Positions 1 through 9,000 of a DNA stretch of 15,252 nucleotides are shown here, in pieces. A program made the translations under genes and the position numbers. Under the pieces are notes generated by a model. It had not been told where the DNA came from and did no database searches. It was given only the letters and a program-made list of their open reading frames with translations. Every line of letters starts with the position of its first letter. Position 1 is the first letter of the stretch. This stretch comes from Haplosporangium gracile (taxonomy: Eukaryota > Mortierellomycota > Mortierellomycetes > Mortierellales > Mortierellaceae), in the NCBI GenBank assembly GCA_015499985.1, contig JAAAUF010000747.1:5535-20786 (forward strand). Direction: 5' to 3'.

Positions 1-72
1 TTCTCATACGGCCACATGGATGTTGACATGTTGCTCTTGTTATTTTTAACCATCGACCCTTTCGTCACATAG

Positions 73-965
73 TTCACGACAAAGCAGTTGCAGCGCCAGG
101 CAAAGAAGTGCACCAAGGATGAAGGGCTCGAAAAGATCAAGCTGAAGAAGGTAAACTCCCTCAACTTTTTGACTGCCCCTACTTTTTTTTTTCTCATGGG
201 TCTGTTGAACCTTTTCGTCCTTTTTCTGAATGATACAAAAATTCGCCAAGCCAATGATCGAATAACGAGTAGAAACACAATCGTACCTTCCAATAAAACT
301 CAATCGATCTCAACTAACACTCTTCTCTCTCGCCTTATAACCAACCTACCACAAAATAGGCGATTCAACAGGGAAACATGGAGGGAGCAAGGATCTACGC
401 CGCCAACGCAATCCGGAAAAAGAACGAGGGTCTCAACTTGCTCCGTCTTTCCTCCAGAATCGACGCCGTCGCCTCTCGTGTCCAGACCGCCGTCACCATG
501 CGCAACGTCACCATGTCTATGGCCAGTGTCGTCAAAGGCATGGATAAAGCCATGGAATCCATGAATCTCGAAAAGGTATCATCTCCTTCTCTGTTTTGTG
601 TATTATTGACGCAAAGGTTTTCCAAACTGGACGACAAGTAACTTTGCGATATCTAATTCTTTTCTTCCTTACAAATGTACTGAACTCAACAGATATCGAT
701 GGTGATGGACAAGTTTGAGAGCCAGTTTGAGGATCTGGACGTACAGACGCAGTACATGGAGAACACGATGGGCAACCAGTCCGCGTTGACAACACCCCAG
801 GACGAGGTCGATACGCTGATGCACCAGGTCGCAGACGAACATGGTCTCGAGCTCAACCAGGAGCTCAGAGAGACCCCCGATACCCTCCTCAACCAGTCCA
901 ACAAGGAAGCCGAGGCCAAGGAGCAGGATGATCTTTCTGAGCGTCTTCGGGCACTCCGTGGATAA
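73..965 (+). CDS. DID2: CHMP1/Did2-type ESCRT-III subunit (5' partial, three exons seen)
   Basis: The exons are 73-150, 360-575 and 693-965 (TAA), giving 188 residues. The first exon seen follows a TAG acceptor at 70-72 and begins [13 protein letters not shown]. Compared with metazoan CHMP1, about 12 N-terminal residues are missing, so at least one exon lies before the window. Both joins are in phase 0 and restore family motifs: KIKLKK then [18 protein letters not shown], and MNLEK then ISMVMDKFE. The protein shows the basic helical ESCRT-III core, the conserved [11 protein letters not shown] segment, and a C-terminal MIM1 motif ([12 protein letters not shown]) of the kind that binds MIT domains of Vps4 and its cofactors. 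In known family members, Did2/CHMP1 helps recruit and regulate Vps4 at the endosome during multivesicular-body sorting. No paralogue besides CHMP1 fits as well. The downstream ALG6 gene is convergent. Confidence 0.93.
151..359 (+). other. Intron of CHMP1-like gene
   Basis: The donor is GTAAAC at 151 and the acceptor is TAG at 357-359. A CTAAC branch-point-like motif (in ctcaactaacac, about 310-321) lies upstream of a pyrimidine-rich stretch. A later CAG at 368-370 was not used, because the TAG acceptor retains the conserved AIQQ residues found in CHMP1. Confidence 0.85.
576..692 (+). other. Intron of CHMP1-like gene
   Basis: The donor is GTATCA at 576 and the acceptor is CAG ending at 692, after tgaactcaac. 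Removing it joins MNLEK to ISMVMDKFE in phase 0, matching the conserved CHMP1 segment. Confidence 0.88.
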
Positions 966-1238
966 TTTCTTTTCTCCCTTTTTTTTTCGTTTGGTTTCTG
1001 AGGGGGACGGGATGGGGTGTGTTAGGTTTGACAGGGATTTAATTTGCAGCAAGCAACTGACGGCGATAATAAATCATCATAGCAACAAACAACACCGACC
1101 ATGCGAGTTTTTGGATAAAAACTTGCAGATATAATTTGCAATTGCGGTCAGGAAACATACCACAAATACGCAGAGCATGCGTTGGGATACTAGTACCGAG
1201 GTTTTTATTCTTTCAGTAGCAAAAAATAAAAAAGGATT
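966..1238. other. Convergent 3' ends of CHMP1-like and ALG6 genes
   Basis: This 273-base spacer separates two stop codons that face each other. On the + strand, AATAAA at 1068-1073 is a good poly(A) signal for the CHMP1-like gene, and another AATAAA lies at 1225-1230. On the - strand, AATAAA at 1209-1204 lies about 30 bases past the ALG6 stop. No gene was seen here. Confidence 0.6.
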
Positions 1239-3515
1239 CTAAGCAAATTTGTAAGTCTTTGACTTTGTGACGCGGAAGCCCATCTTGGGGGTGTTGACCA
1301 TGGTGAACTGACGGTAGTTGAAGTAGACCCAGTACAAGACAAAACCCGCCGCACTCCAGAGCGAGTTCAGCACTGCATACAGGTCTGGGTACCGTGCTGG
1401 TGGGGTCACAAACATCTCTCCCAAATGCATTGATACAATCACCAGCAGGTTCAACTAGTGATGGAGAGAAGTGAGTGAAGAAGTTATTAGCGAGGCGTAC
1501 CTTGGAGACTGATAGAGGGGGAAAGTAGCAGAGAAAGTACGAGTGAGAAGAAGAAAAGAAGACACGACTACTTACCGCGGAGAGGAACTTCAAGAGAGAG
1601 GAGACATTACTGAAGGTGCCAGTGGTCATCCAGAGCCAAAGTCCCAGAAGGACATAATACTGTGTCATCAGTTCCTCGTGTCTCAAAAGCGGGAACATGC
1701 TGAAGGTGGCCAAGGTGTTGAACAAGGCGCCCATGGCAGGCTCGTCCAGGATAAGAAGGGTAATTGGAAGAGCAGGCAGGAGGATGGATTTCTCGTGGAC
1801 TTGGAAGGAGAGGAGGAAGAAGGACAAGGATGAATTGATCAGACCGTAGATCAGGCCGCGCTTTGTTGGCTTTGTGATCAAGTGGACTAGCGAAGGCAAG
1901 AAGGACAACAACGTCGCCAACGTGCTTTTAAGAGTAATAAAATAAAACATAGGTCTTCTTGTTAGCTTTCTGTCATGATTGTGCGTGCTGCACGCATTGT
2001 AATGTAGTAGTTGTTTATACCTGAAGCGGACGAGGTCCTGGAGGGCAAAGCGCTCACGGAGCTTGATGGCGATATTGACGGCACACCATACGTTTGCAAC
2101 CTTATCCTGGTAGAGCCCGCGGAAGACTGGGAAGATCCTGTGCACGATCTGGAGAATTTCTTCCTTTGACTGTATCCAAGGCGAGAACAGTAAGCCGAGA
2201 GTCAGAATGACAGCCAATCCCAGCTTGATCAACTTCCAGATGCTGTTATATGCACGAAGACGAAATACATAAATTGATTGTTAGCGATCTTTTTTTCCTA
2301 GGCCACAATTTCCTCCGCATACTCTAAGCATGAAGGAAAAGTAGAAAACTCACCAGCCAAAGAAGCCTTGGCGGAAGGATTTGCCCAACAAGTAGGCAAA
2401 GACAGCGGGGGAGAAATAAAGTGCCATCTGCTTAAACCCAAGGGCTAAACAGAACGCAACACTGCCTAAGACATCCTGATCTGCCAAAAAGAAGTTCACC
2501 GCCCAGACCACCAGTCCCAACATAACGGTGTTGTACTGGAAGTGACCAGAGTCGATCAAGATAACGCCCGGTTGGAGAAGGATCAGCAGGAGGGCGGTAT
2601 GTTGACGCGTCCAGGGCTTGTGGGCGAACCAGCGTTGTGTGAATACGACGATCGAGGAGATGTAGATCAAGAGTTCAAAGATCAGGACTGTTGAGCGCAT
2701 GTAAAGTTTTGCGTCGACGGATTCGTACCCGCGAGAGGTCTCCCATGCAAACCATTCCGGGTTTATCTTGGCTCCGCTATTCCGTTGTTTGATCATGATA
2801 ACGAAGAAGTAGTCAGTAAAAGAAAGCTGTTTACTACCTGAACCAGCAACAAAATTAAAAAGGTGGTACCATAATCCAGAGAATAAGAACGATGACATAC
2901 AGGAAGCCACAGATCCAGGAGACATAGGCGGTGAGGGGTGGATAATCAAGGTCCCACCACTTGGACTGGTCAGAATACCATTCCCGGATCGGCCGATGAA
3001 TCGTCAGCTCCATCCAATGTCTCTGCGCTTCATAGTCCCCAAACCGTGGCGGTACTCCCTGGCCTATCATACACGACGTATTCCCTGGTTAGTATTGATA
3101 AAAGCAATGCGCGATGATGATGATGATGATAGTTGTGAGGGTGTGATAGCGCCTTCAGTTGCAGCTGCACGAAAGAGTCAATGCGAAAAAAGGTACCAGA
3201 ATAAGGTCCAAGACCGACGGTCCAGCGGACGAGAACAGCGACAGCAACGGCGATCCAGACAGCAGTCTTCTTGAGCTGGTTCTCCTCCAACCAAGTCGCG
3301 TACCGGTACACTGCCAAGTGCTTCAGCTTTGGTGCCTCTGGCGTCGTCGTTGCTGAGGTTGATGAATGTGCCGTTGTTGTCGCAGTTGTTGATGCTGACG
3401 TGATGGTGGTGGTGGTGGTTGTTTTATGTGGACTAGAAGCAAAAGAAGCGCCTGCGCCTGTTGTAGCTGCCTTGGCCTTGCTGGCCTTGTTGGCCCTAAG
3501 TGTTGTCGGGGCCAT
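1239..3515 (-). CDS. ALG6: ALG6: dolichyl-P-glucose:Man9GlcNAc2-PP-dolichol alpha-1,3-glucosyltransferase
   Basis: Six exons in order: 3515-3197, 3063-2901, 2776-2354, 2242-2021, 1924-1576 and 1454-1239 (TAG). They give 563 residues; yeast and human enzymes are about 510-545. The family transfers the first glucose from dolichyl-phosphate glucose onto the lipid-linked N-glycan precursor in the ER lumen. Hallmarks include GDYEAQRHW at residues 115-123, with Asp116 matching the Asp proposed as catalytic base in yeast Alg6; LDYPPLTAY at 145-153; TSRGYES; GHFQYN at 238-243; and FQVHEKSIL near 416-424. Many hydrophobic membrane segments lie between and after these. GHFQYN favours ALG6 over its paralogue ALG8. 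All five joins keep the frame and restore family motifs. The start is ATG 3515 in good context (ACAATGG). It is preceded in frame by other ATGs that would add a doubtful leader. Residues 1 to about 65 are Ala/Thr/Ser-rich low complexity, an extension not typical of yeast Alg6. Confidence 0.93.
3064..3196 (-). other. ALG6 intron 1 with perfect TACTAAC branch site
   Basis: The donor is GTACCT at 3196, an unusual hexamer. The acceptor is TAG ending at 3064. A textbook TACTAAC lies about 30 bases before the acceptor. The join gives PYSGQGVPPRFGDYEAQRHW, the expected ALG6 luminal loop. The intron carries a short ATC/GAT trinucleotide repeat near 3114-3131. Confidence 0.88.
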
Positions 3516-3849
3516 TGTGTTGAAGAGGAATGTGATGTGAAGTATAAAGAGAAGATGAGGTAAACCAAAACTCGAGCGAGGCAAAGTCATAGAACGCGAC
3601 GGTTGGACAGCTTTAACATGCATCACGTGCGTACTTTAATTATTGTATTATTAGAAAAGGTTGAACCACTGCACGCACACCCACGACGCAATAAATTTCT
3701 TAAAAACAAAAAAAAAAGGTTGGACGAACTTCCATCCTGGCTCTCTGTTTCCTTTGCACAGCCAAGGCAAAGGTAAAGCCCTTGGGGGAAACAAGGTTGG
3801 GGTATTCAGCAAAGACATTCTAGATAGTCCTCCCTGGCGTCCTACTCTA
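3516..3849. other. ALG6 5' region and 3' flank of next - strand gene
   Basis: This 334-base spacer lies between two genes on the - strand. It should hold the ALG6 leader and promoter and the 3' untranslated region of the gene at 3850-5481. It contains a CACGTG palindrome at 3624-3629 and an A-rich tract around 3700-3718. No canonical AATAAA was seen on the - strand, and no gene was found. Confidence 0.5.
3624..3629. promoter_or_regulatory. CACGTG E-box palindrome upstream of ALG6
   Basis: A perfect CACGTG lies about 110 bases upstream of the ALG6 start, within TCACGTGC. In fungi this core is bound by bHLH factors such as Cbf1 or Pho4 types. A six-base match can occur by chance, so this is only a candidate site. 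Confidence 0.25.
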
Positions 3850-5481
3850 TTAAGCGTAGCTCAATTGAACGGTCTCGGCACCGACAGGGACAACGGCCGG
3901 GGTCTTGGAGATCAACGCCTGATAGAACCGCTCCCACGTCGCCGCCCGCATCTTCAACTCAATCCCATCTTCCCTCGGCGCAATTCCCTCCTGAATGGTC
4001 GCGACCTCATGCGCTCCAATCCCGCTCATCGTAATCCAACATCCATGGAAACTCGTGGGGTTCGGGCGCGCATTAAAAATCGCAGGCCCTTCTTGACCAT
4101 TCCTCCAGGTTAGATACGCCTGTGCACCCGCATCAATATCCAACAAGAAAGTGACTCTTGCCAAGTCTGACGAGAAACCACTTCCGCCAACGGGACCACT
4201 GGCTGGAGGGAACCTCCTCAAGTCCTGTTGGATGAGTTCCAGAGCACTGGCGGAGAGGACCAACATCAACCGATGTGAAATCGTATCCAGGGTCGCAACA
4301 ATATTCTTGGTCGCCAAGACGCTCACTCGCTCCGTCAACGAACCCTCAAAGTCCTGTAAACTGACCAGCGAAGGTCTTGACCAGTCCGACCACAGAGGCA
4401 CCGGCCATGTCTCCAAGTCGTTGCCCATATTCGTCAAACATCTTGCCGCGCCGTATTTCGAAAACACAGTCATCTCATCCATGGTCGCAATGAGTCCATA
4501 AAGCACATCCTTGTTCTCCAGCTGGCCCTTACACTCTGCAGGGGCATGAATCAACAGCACGGCCCTGTCCAACACTCCAACATCTGGAGTATTCAACCGG
4601 CACGGGAAGACCTGTCCAGCACCAAGAGGTCGACTTCCCGAGGATTGGATATGAGAATTCATCTGGTGATAGAGTTGGTACATGATGGGTTGAACACTCT
4701 CGAGGGTGTACTGGCCAGGTCGTTGACGTAGCGTAATGACAATTTCCTTTTGGCTCGAGTGTTGAGATAGACCAAGGGAGTAGAATGTCCAGGCCTGCAC
4801 ACTTTCTGAAGAGGTCCTGAAGGAAGTGACGATACTTGCGAACGTCAATGCTGGTGCTGCCGCTAAAGGTTGCTGTGCTGGTTGTAGAGGTTGAAGGGGT
4901 ATTACTGCAGAAGGAGTGGGCACGGTCATCAGTGGCGAGAAAGGTAAGGGTGCTTGTGTAAGAGATGGGGCATGGTTCGGGGCTGAATAGCTTTGCTGGT
5001 GTTGCTGTGCTGGTAATGGAAGTGGGTTTCCCGCCGGGACAGGGTATGGCATCGTCGTTTGATGTTGAGAGACCATAGTCGGCAGTGGAGGCATTGGTGG
5101 TGGGGGTGTGAACTGACTTGCGGCAGCAGTAGCGCCGGCAAATTGATGTGCAGACATAGTATTATGTCTCGTTGGCGGGGCTGGGACCGACGGTGCTGGA
5201 GGCGGGGGTGTCGCCTGAATATGTTGTTGCTGGTGTTGCTGGTGCTGTTGTTGCTGGTGCTGTTGTTGGAGGACGACAGGAGACCCGTTGACCTGGGCGA
5301 GTGCTCGTTCGGGTACAAAAACCGGGAACCCCTCGGGAGAGATGAGCATCTCATGTCCTAACGGCACGACGATGGGAATCCCGCGGACTGCCGTTCCTGG
5401 AGGAGGGGGGATGAAACCGGGGGGCAGTTGGCCTGGAGGGATTGGGTAGAACGTGTTTGGTTCTGGCGTCACGAATGCCAT
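3850..5481 (-). CDS. Pro/Gln-rich protein with C-terminal SARA (DUF3480)/SUFU-like domain
   Basis: This single exon encodes 543 residues. ATG 5481 is the first in-frame ATG, although the frame stays open upstream to 5784 through pyrimidine-rich sequence that looks like a leader. Residues 1 to about 220 are low complexity: PPGFIPPPPG near the start, a Gln/His run at about 71-90, and many prolines. Residues about 225-525 look folded. AWTFYSLGL with EIVITLRQ, KYGAARCL followed by TWPVPLW, and SFHGCWITMSGIG with EDGIELKM fall in the same order as similar motifs that I recall from the C-terminal region of ZFYVE9/ZFYVE16 (DUF3480). The GLS-x-EIVITL pattern also recalls Suppressor of fused. No FYVE zinc finger, signal peptide or membrane segment was seen. 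The role is unknown; an endosomal or signalling adaptor is a guess. The homology comes from memory and could be wrong, but the coding status is secure. Confidence 0.85.
   Translation of the reverse strand: MAFVTPEPNTFYPIPPGQLPPGFIPPPPGTAVRGIPIVVPLGHEMLISPEGFPVFVPERALAQVNGSPVVLQQQHQQQQHQQHQQQHIQATPPPPAPSVPAPPTRHNTMSAHQFAGATAAASQFTPPPPMPPLPTMVSQHQTTMPYPVPAGNPLPLPAQQHQQSYSAPNHAPSLTQAPLPFSPLMTVPTPSAVIPLQPLQPAQQPLAAAPALTFASIVTSFRTSSESVQAWTFYSLGLSQHSSQKEIVITLRQRPGQYTLESVQPIMYQLYHQMNSHIQSSGSRPLGAGQVFPCRLNTPDVGVLDRAVLLIHAPAECKGQLENKDVLYGLIATMDEMTVFSKYGAARCLTNMGNDLETWPVPLWSDWSRPSLVSLQDFEGSLTERVSVLATKNIVATLDTISHRLMLVLSASALELIQQDLRRFPPASGPVGGSGFSSDLARVTFLLDIDAGAQAYLTWRNGQEGPAIFNARPNPTSFHGCWITMSGIGAHEVATIQEGIAPREDGIELKMRAATWERFYQALISKTPAVVPVGAETVQLSYA
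5219..5270 (-). repeat. Gln/His codon repeat (CAG/CAA/CAT)
   Basis: A run of CAG, CAA and CAT/CAC codons encodes a Gln/His stretch (QQQHQQQQHQQH and similar) in the N-terminal disordered half of the SARA/SUFU-like protein. Such runs often vary in length between strains. Confidence 0.8.
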
Positions 5482-6039
5482 TTGGAGATGATGTTGTTGT
5501 GAAGGAGAGGGAGGGCGAGGAAAGAGTGAGTGAGGGGAAGGAAGGAAGTGAAGAGAAGGAAGAAGGGAGGAGGGCAGGAGGGCAGGAGTGATAAAAAGTT
5601 GATAATTATTATTATTTCTTATTGGAGGGTAAAGACTAAAGAGTAGAAAAGATTGAGAAAAGAGGGTCGACTCGACTATGGAGAGAAAGTGAGAAGGATA
5701 AAGCAGACAGAGACAGGAATGGGCTGTGGGGGGGGGGGGCACTGACAGTGCAGCTGCTGCTGTCCAAGCACACTGCACATTCAAGAAATAAAAAAGGGTC
5801 CAATGAAAGAAGTAGTCTGCCTTGCGTAGAGGAATGCTACTTCTGGCTGTTAGATACCTCTATCGCTAACGAATAACAAAGTAACAGACATTCAGGAACT
5901 ATCCATGGATTATCCGTATGAATCAATGGTCAAACGAGAACAGATAACAAAAGGAGATCGTTGTTTGTTTCGTGCGTATTTTTTGTATTAATCAATGGCT
6001 GGTAGGTATTAGTGTAAATGTACGTGTGTTATATGTTTA
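5482..6039. other. Leader/promoter of the SARA/SUFU-like gene and 3' flank of the NUM1-like gene
   Basis: Read on the - strand, about 5482-5720 is pyrimidine-rich, as is common in fungal leaders. A CCAAT box on the - strand lies at 5625-5621. A run of 12 G lies at 5728-5739. The rest, to the NUM1-like stop at 6040, is AT-rich, and no canonical AATAAA was seen on the - strand. No gene was found. Confidence 0.5.
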
Positions 6040-9000
6040 CTAGTGGTGGTGGTCCAGGGAGCCGATATCATGCTTGCCATCACAGCATTGACGGACATGC
6101 TCAGGGAGCTCACCATCATCCTCGTCGTCCTCATCCTCTTCATCCTCGTCATCATACTCGCCCTCGCCCCGGTACTCGTCCTCATACACCCCCGAGGAAG
6201 ATGCCTGCTGCAGTCTCGACCGTGGACTCATACTATTCGTGTCCACCGACGAACTCGCCTGCTGCGACATAATCGGTCCTCCATTCATCGTACCATATCC
6301 TCCAACCGTGTTCTGAGAGTTACTCATATGGCTCGGGTATCCCACCACACTGCTCACAACACTGCCATTACCACCACTACTGCCTCTCGACAACGGTGGT
6401 GGTGGAGGCATGCCGCTATAGTTGACAGAGGTCGACGACATTCCAGAGTTCGTTCCCAATGATCCTTGGTGGTGTTGTTGACGAGGGGAACCGGCGGGAG
6501 AATTCTCCTTGGAGCGACCAAACATCGACTGAAGACGGTTGAAAGAACCCTTTTTCCGGACAGTCTTGTCGTTGCGGATAGTCAACAAGGTATCGGAAGT
6601 CACTCCACGTGCAGCCTGAACCTCGGACCATGTCTGGTTGTCGCTTGGCATATCCACGCCAGGAGTTGAAGGACGCGACAACAAGTACGCGAGAGACTAA
6701 TTATTAGTTTGTTTTTTTTTTTTAAAAAAAAAAGAGGGTTATATTAATAACCAGCAAAAGATATACGAAAATAAAAGTAAATGTGAAAACAAACAAGGCG
6801 AATATAGCGAAAACAAACAAGATGAATACAGTGAAAACAAAGAAGGTCAACAGAGTTCAAAACAAAAGGTGAACAGAATGAAAACAAACAACATTGAAAA
6901 CAAACAAATAGGTTACCTGGTACCAAAGCTCGTGCTTCTCGCGTGTAGGGGCAGTGAGCTTGAGGTTGCGGTTGGAGGTCTGGACAAGCAAGCTGACGTT
7001 GGGCAAGTCCGAATTGCCGGCCGTGTTCTCATCCGTAATCTGGAACACGGCAATAATCAATGCTGTTTTGTTCAATGGTAATAATTAAAATAAAAGAGAG
7101 GAGACAAGTCAGTCAGCTGCATAATTTGTTACCCCTGGTCAACCTCTCAACACAACTTTAACAAACAAGGTTATGTACCAGACTTGGCGCGCTGCTCGCG
7201 AGAACCATCGGCGGCAGGGTTGTTGAGACTCCAGTAGATGGTCTTGTTGTAAGGGTGGACCCAGAAGTATCTGCGATGTCTCTTCTCACTGATGACACTG
7301 GCCATGGGGCGACGGGTATACTTCCAGAGATAGTCTCCAATCATGGTCTGCGTGATCGCCTGGATCATCGTCGGGTCTGTCGCCGTCGAGTTGCCATCAT
7401 AGTTCGAGCTCACCGAACCGCGACGGTCATGCTGGTTTCCACCATAGTCGGTCGACATGCTCGAGACGGATCCGTTAGGCGAGGGGCGGTAGCTACGGTG
7501 ATGGCTGATGCTTGCTCCAGAAGAGTCCGTAATGTGCTGGTATTGTGTCGGCTGCTGGTGGATGCTGCTGCTGCTCTGAGGAATGTACACCTGGCTGGAG
7601 CTGTTCTGGAAGGTGTAGGCGGTGCGGGTAGTTGAAGAGATAACAGCGGCGCCAGTAGGCATGGGAGGCCGAGAGAGTCCCGACGACTGAGGGGGTGAAG
7701 TGCTGACAAAGCGCTTCTCCGATCGGATCGACGATGCTCGAGCAGGGTAAGTAATAGGTCCAGGCGAACCAGGACCAGAGTTGCTAATAAGTGAATGGCC
7801 AAGCTGACCATGAATGTTGTTGTTTGTAGTGGGGGTGTTGTTGTTGATGATCATTCCTGAGACAGACAAGTTGCTGCTGCTGGCATTACGGGTATTCATG
7901 AAGGGTTCGTTCAAAGCCATGACATCCAACTCTGATGCCATGCTTGCTCTTGCGGCCGCACGAGCCAAGAGACTAGAGGGTGGGCCAGTCGCGGGACGGC
8001 CGGGCGAGATCATGCTGTGAGAGTCCTCGTGCTGGTGCTTGCTGTGAATGCTGTCGACGTCGCTGAAATCGTTATCAATCATGGCAGCGGCAGAAGCAGC
8101 AGCAGCCCCCTTGTCGACGTAGACGGGCTCGATGCGGCCAGTCTCCATGGTCGATCCAAAGGCCGATCCAAAGGAGACGCGGAATTCTTGTCCGTTGTCG
8201 TCGGACATCAAGGCAGTCTGAGGCCTGGAGGCGGCAACGATGTCCTTAGGCAGCGAAGGAACTGGAGGAGCAGAATGTTGGGTCGAGTCGGGCATGCTCT
8301 GGCTCATGTCGCAAGTGTGGCGACGTTCGTCATCCAAAGGAATCTCTGAGGGGACAAAACGGGGAACGGGCTCGGTGACCTCGAGCTCAAGCTCCTTGAG
8401 AACTTTGGCTGCTTGGGGAGGAGTCGACTCATCGACAATGGAGGGATCGACAAATGCAGGCTCGGTGGTCTTGACCTGAGCAATCTGCTGAACTTGGTCA
8501 AGAATCTCTGGAATGCGGACAGACGCAACCTCGAGACCGGCGACGGTGGGGGTTGTGAGCGTCTGCGAATCCAAAAGAGTGCCGCTCTTGGCGTCTCTTC
8601 CTGTGACAATTTCGGGCAACAGACCGTTTCTATGTGCAGACGACGCTGTCGAAGCAGAGTCCTTGTGGTGAGAGATGGGGTCGGTGCTGGTGGCAGTCGA
8701 GTGGGTGGTGATGACATCGGTGTTGGTGGCGGTGGTACTGGTCGATGCCTTGGGCTCTGTGTTGGTGGCAACAGAGCTGGTGATAGTTTGGGTCTTCTCC
8801 GAAGCTCTGGCGGTAGCGAGCTCCTTGATGTCCCTGACTCTGTCGACCTCGACAATCTTCTCGACGATCTTCTCGACAATCTTTTCCACTTCGACAATCT
8901 TTTCGACTGGGACTTGAACAATCTTTTCCACCTCGACAATCTTCTCCACCTCGACAATCTTCTCCACCTCCACGATCTTGTCAACTGGTACTTCCACAAT

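Larger units (their letters stand above)
6697..6916 (-). other. NUM1-like intron 4
   Basis: The donor is GTAACC at 6916 and the acceptor is TAG ending at 6697, with ACTAAT as a likely branch site just upstream. The join links HELWYQ to SLAYLLSRPSTP inside the PH-domain C-terminal helix, in phase 0. More than half of the intron is a 24-bp tandem repeat. Confidence 0.88.

Noticed and set aside
5482..5784. An N-terminal extension of the SARA/SUFU-like protein
   Set aside because: The frame is open, but it contains no in-frame ATG and encodes a Ser/Leu/Pro-rich reading of a pyrimidine-rich leader.
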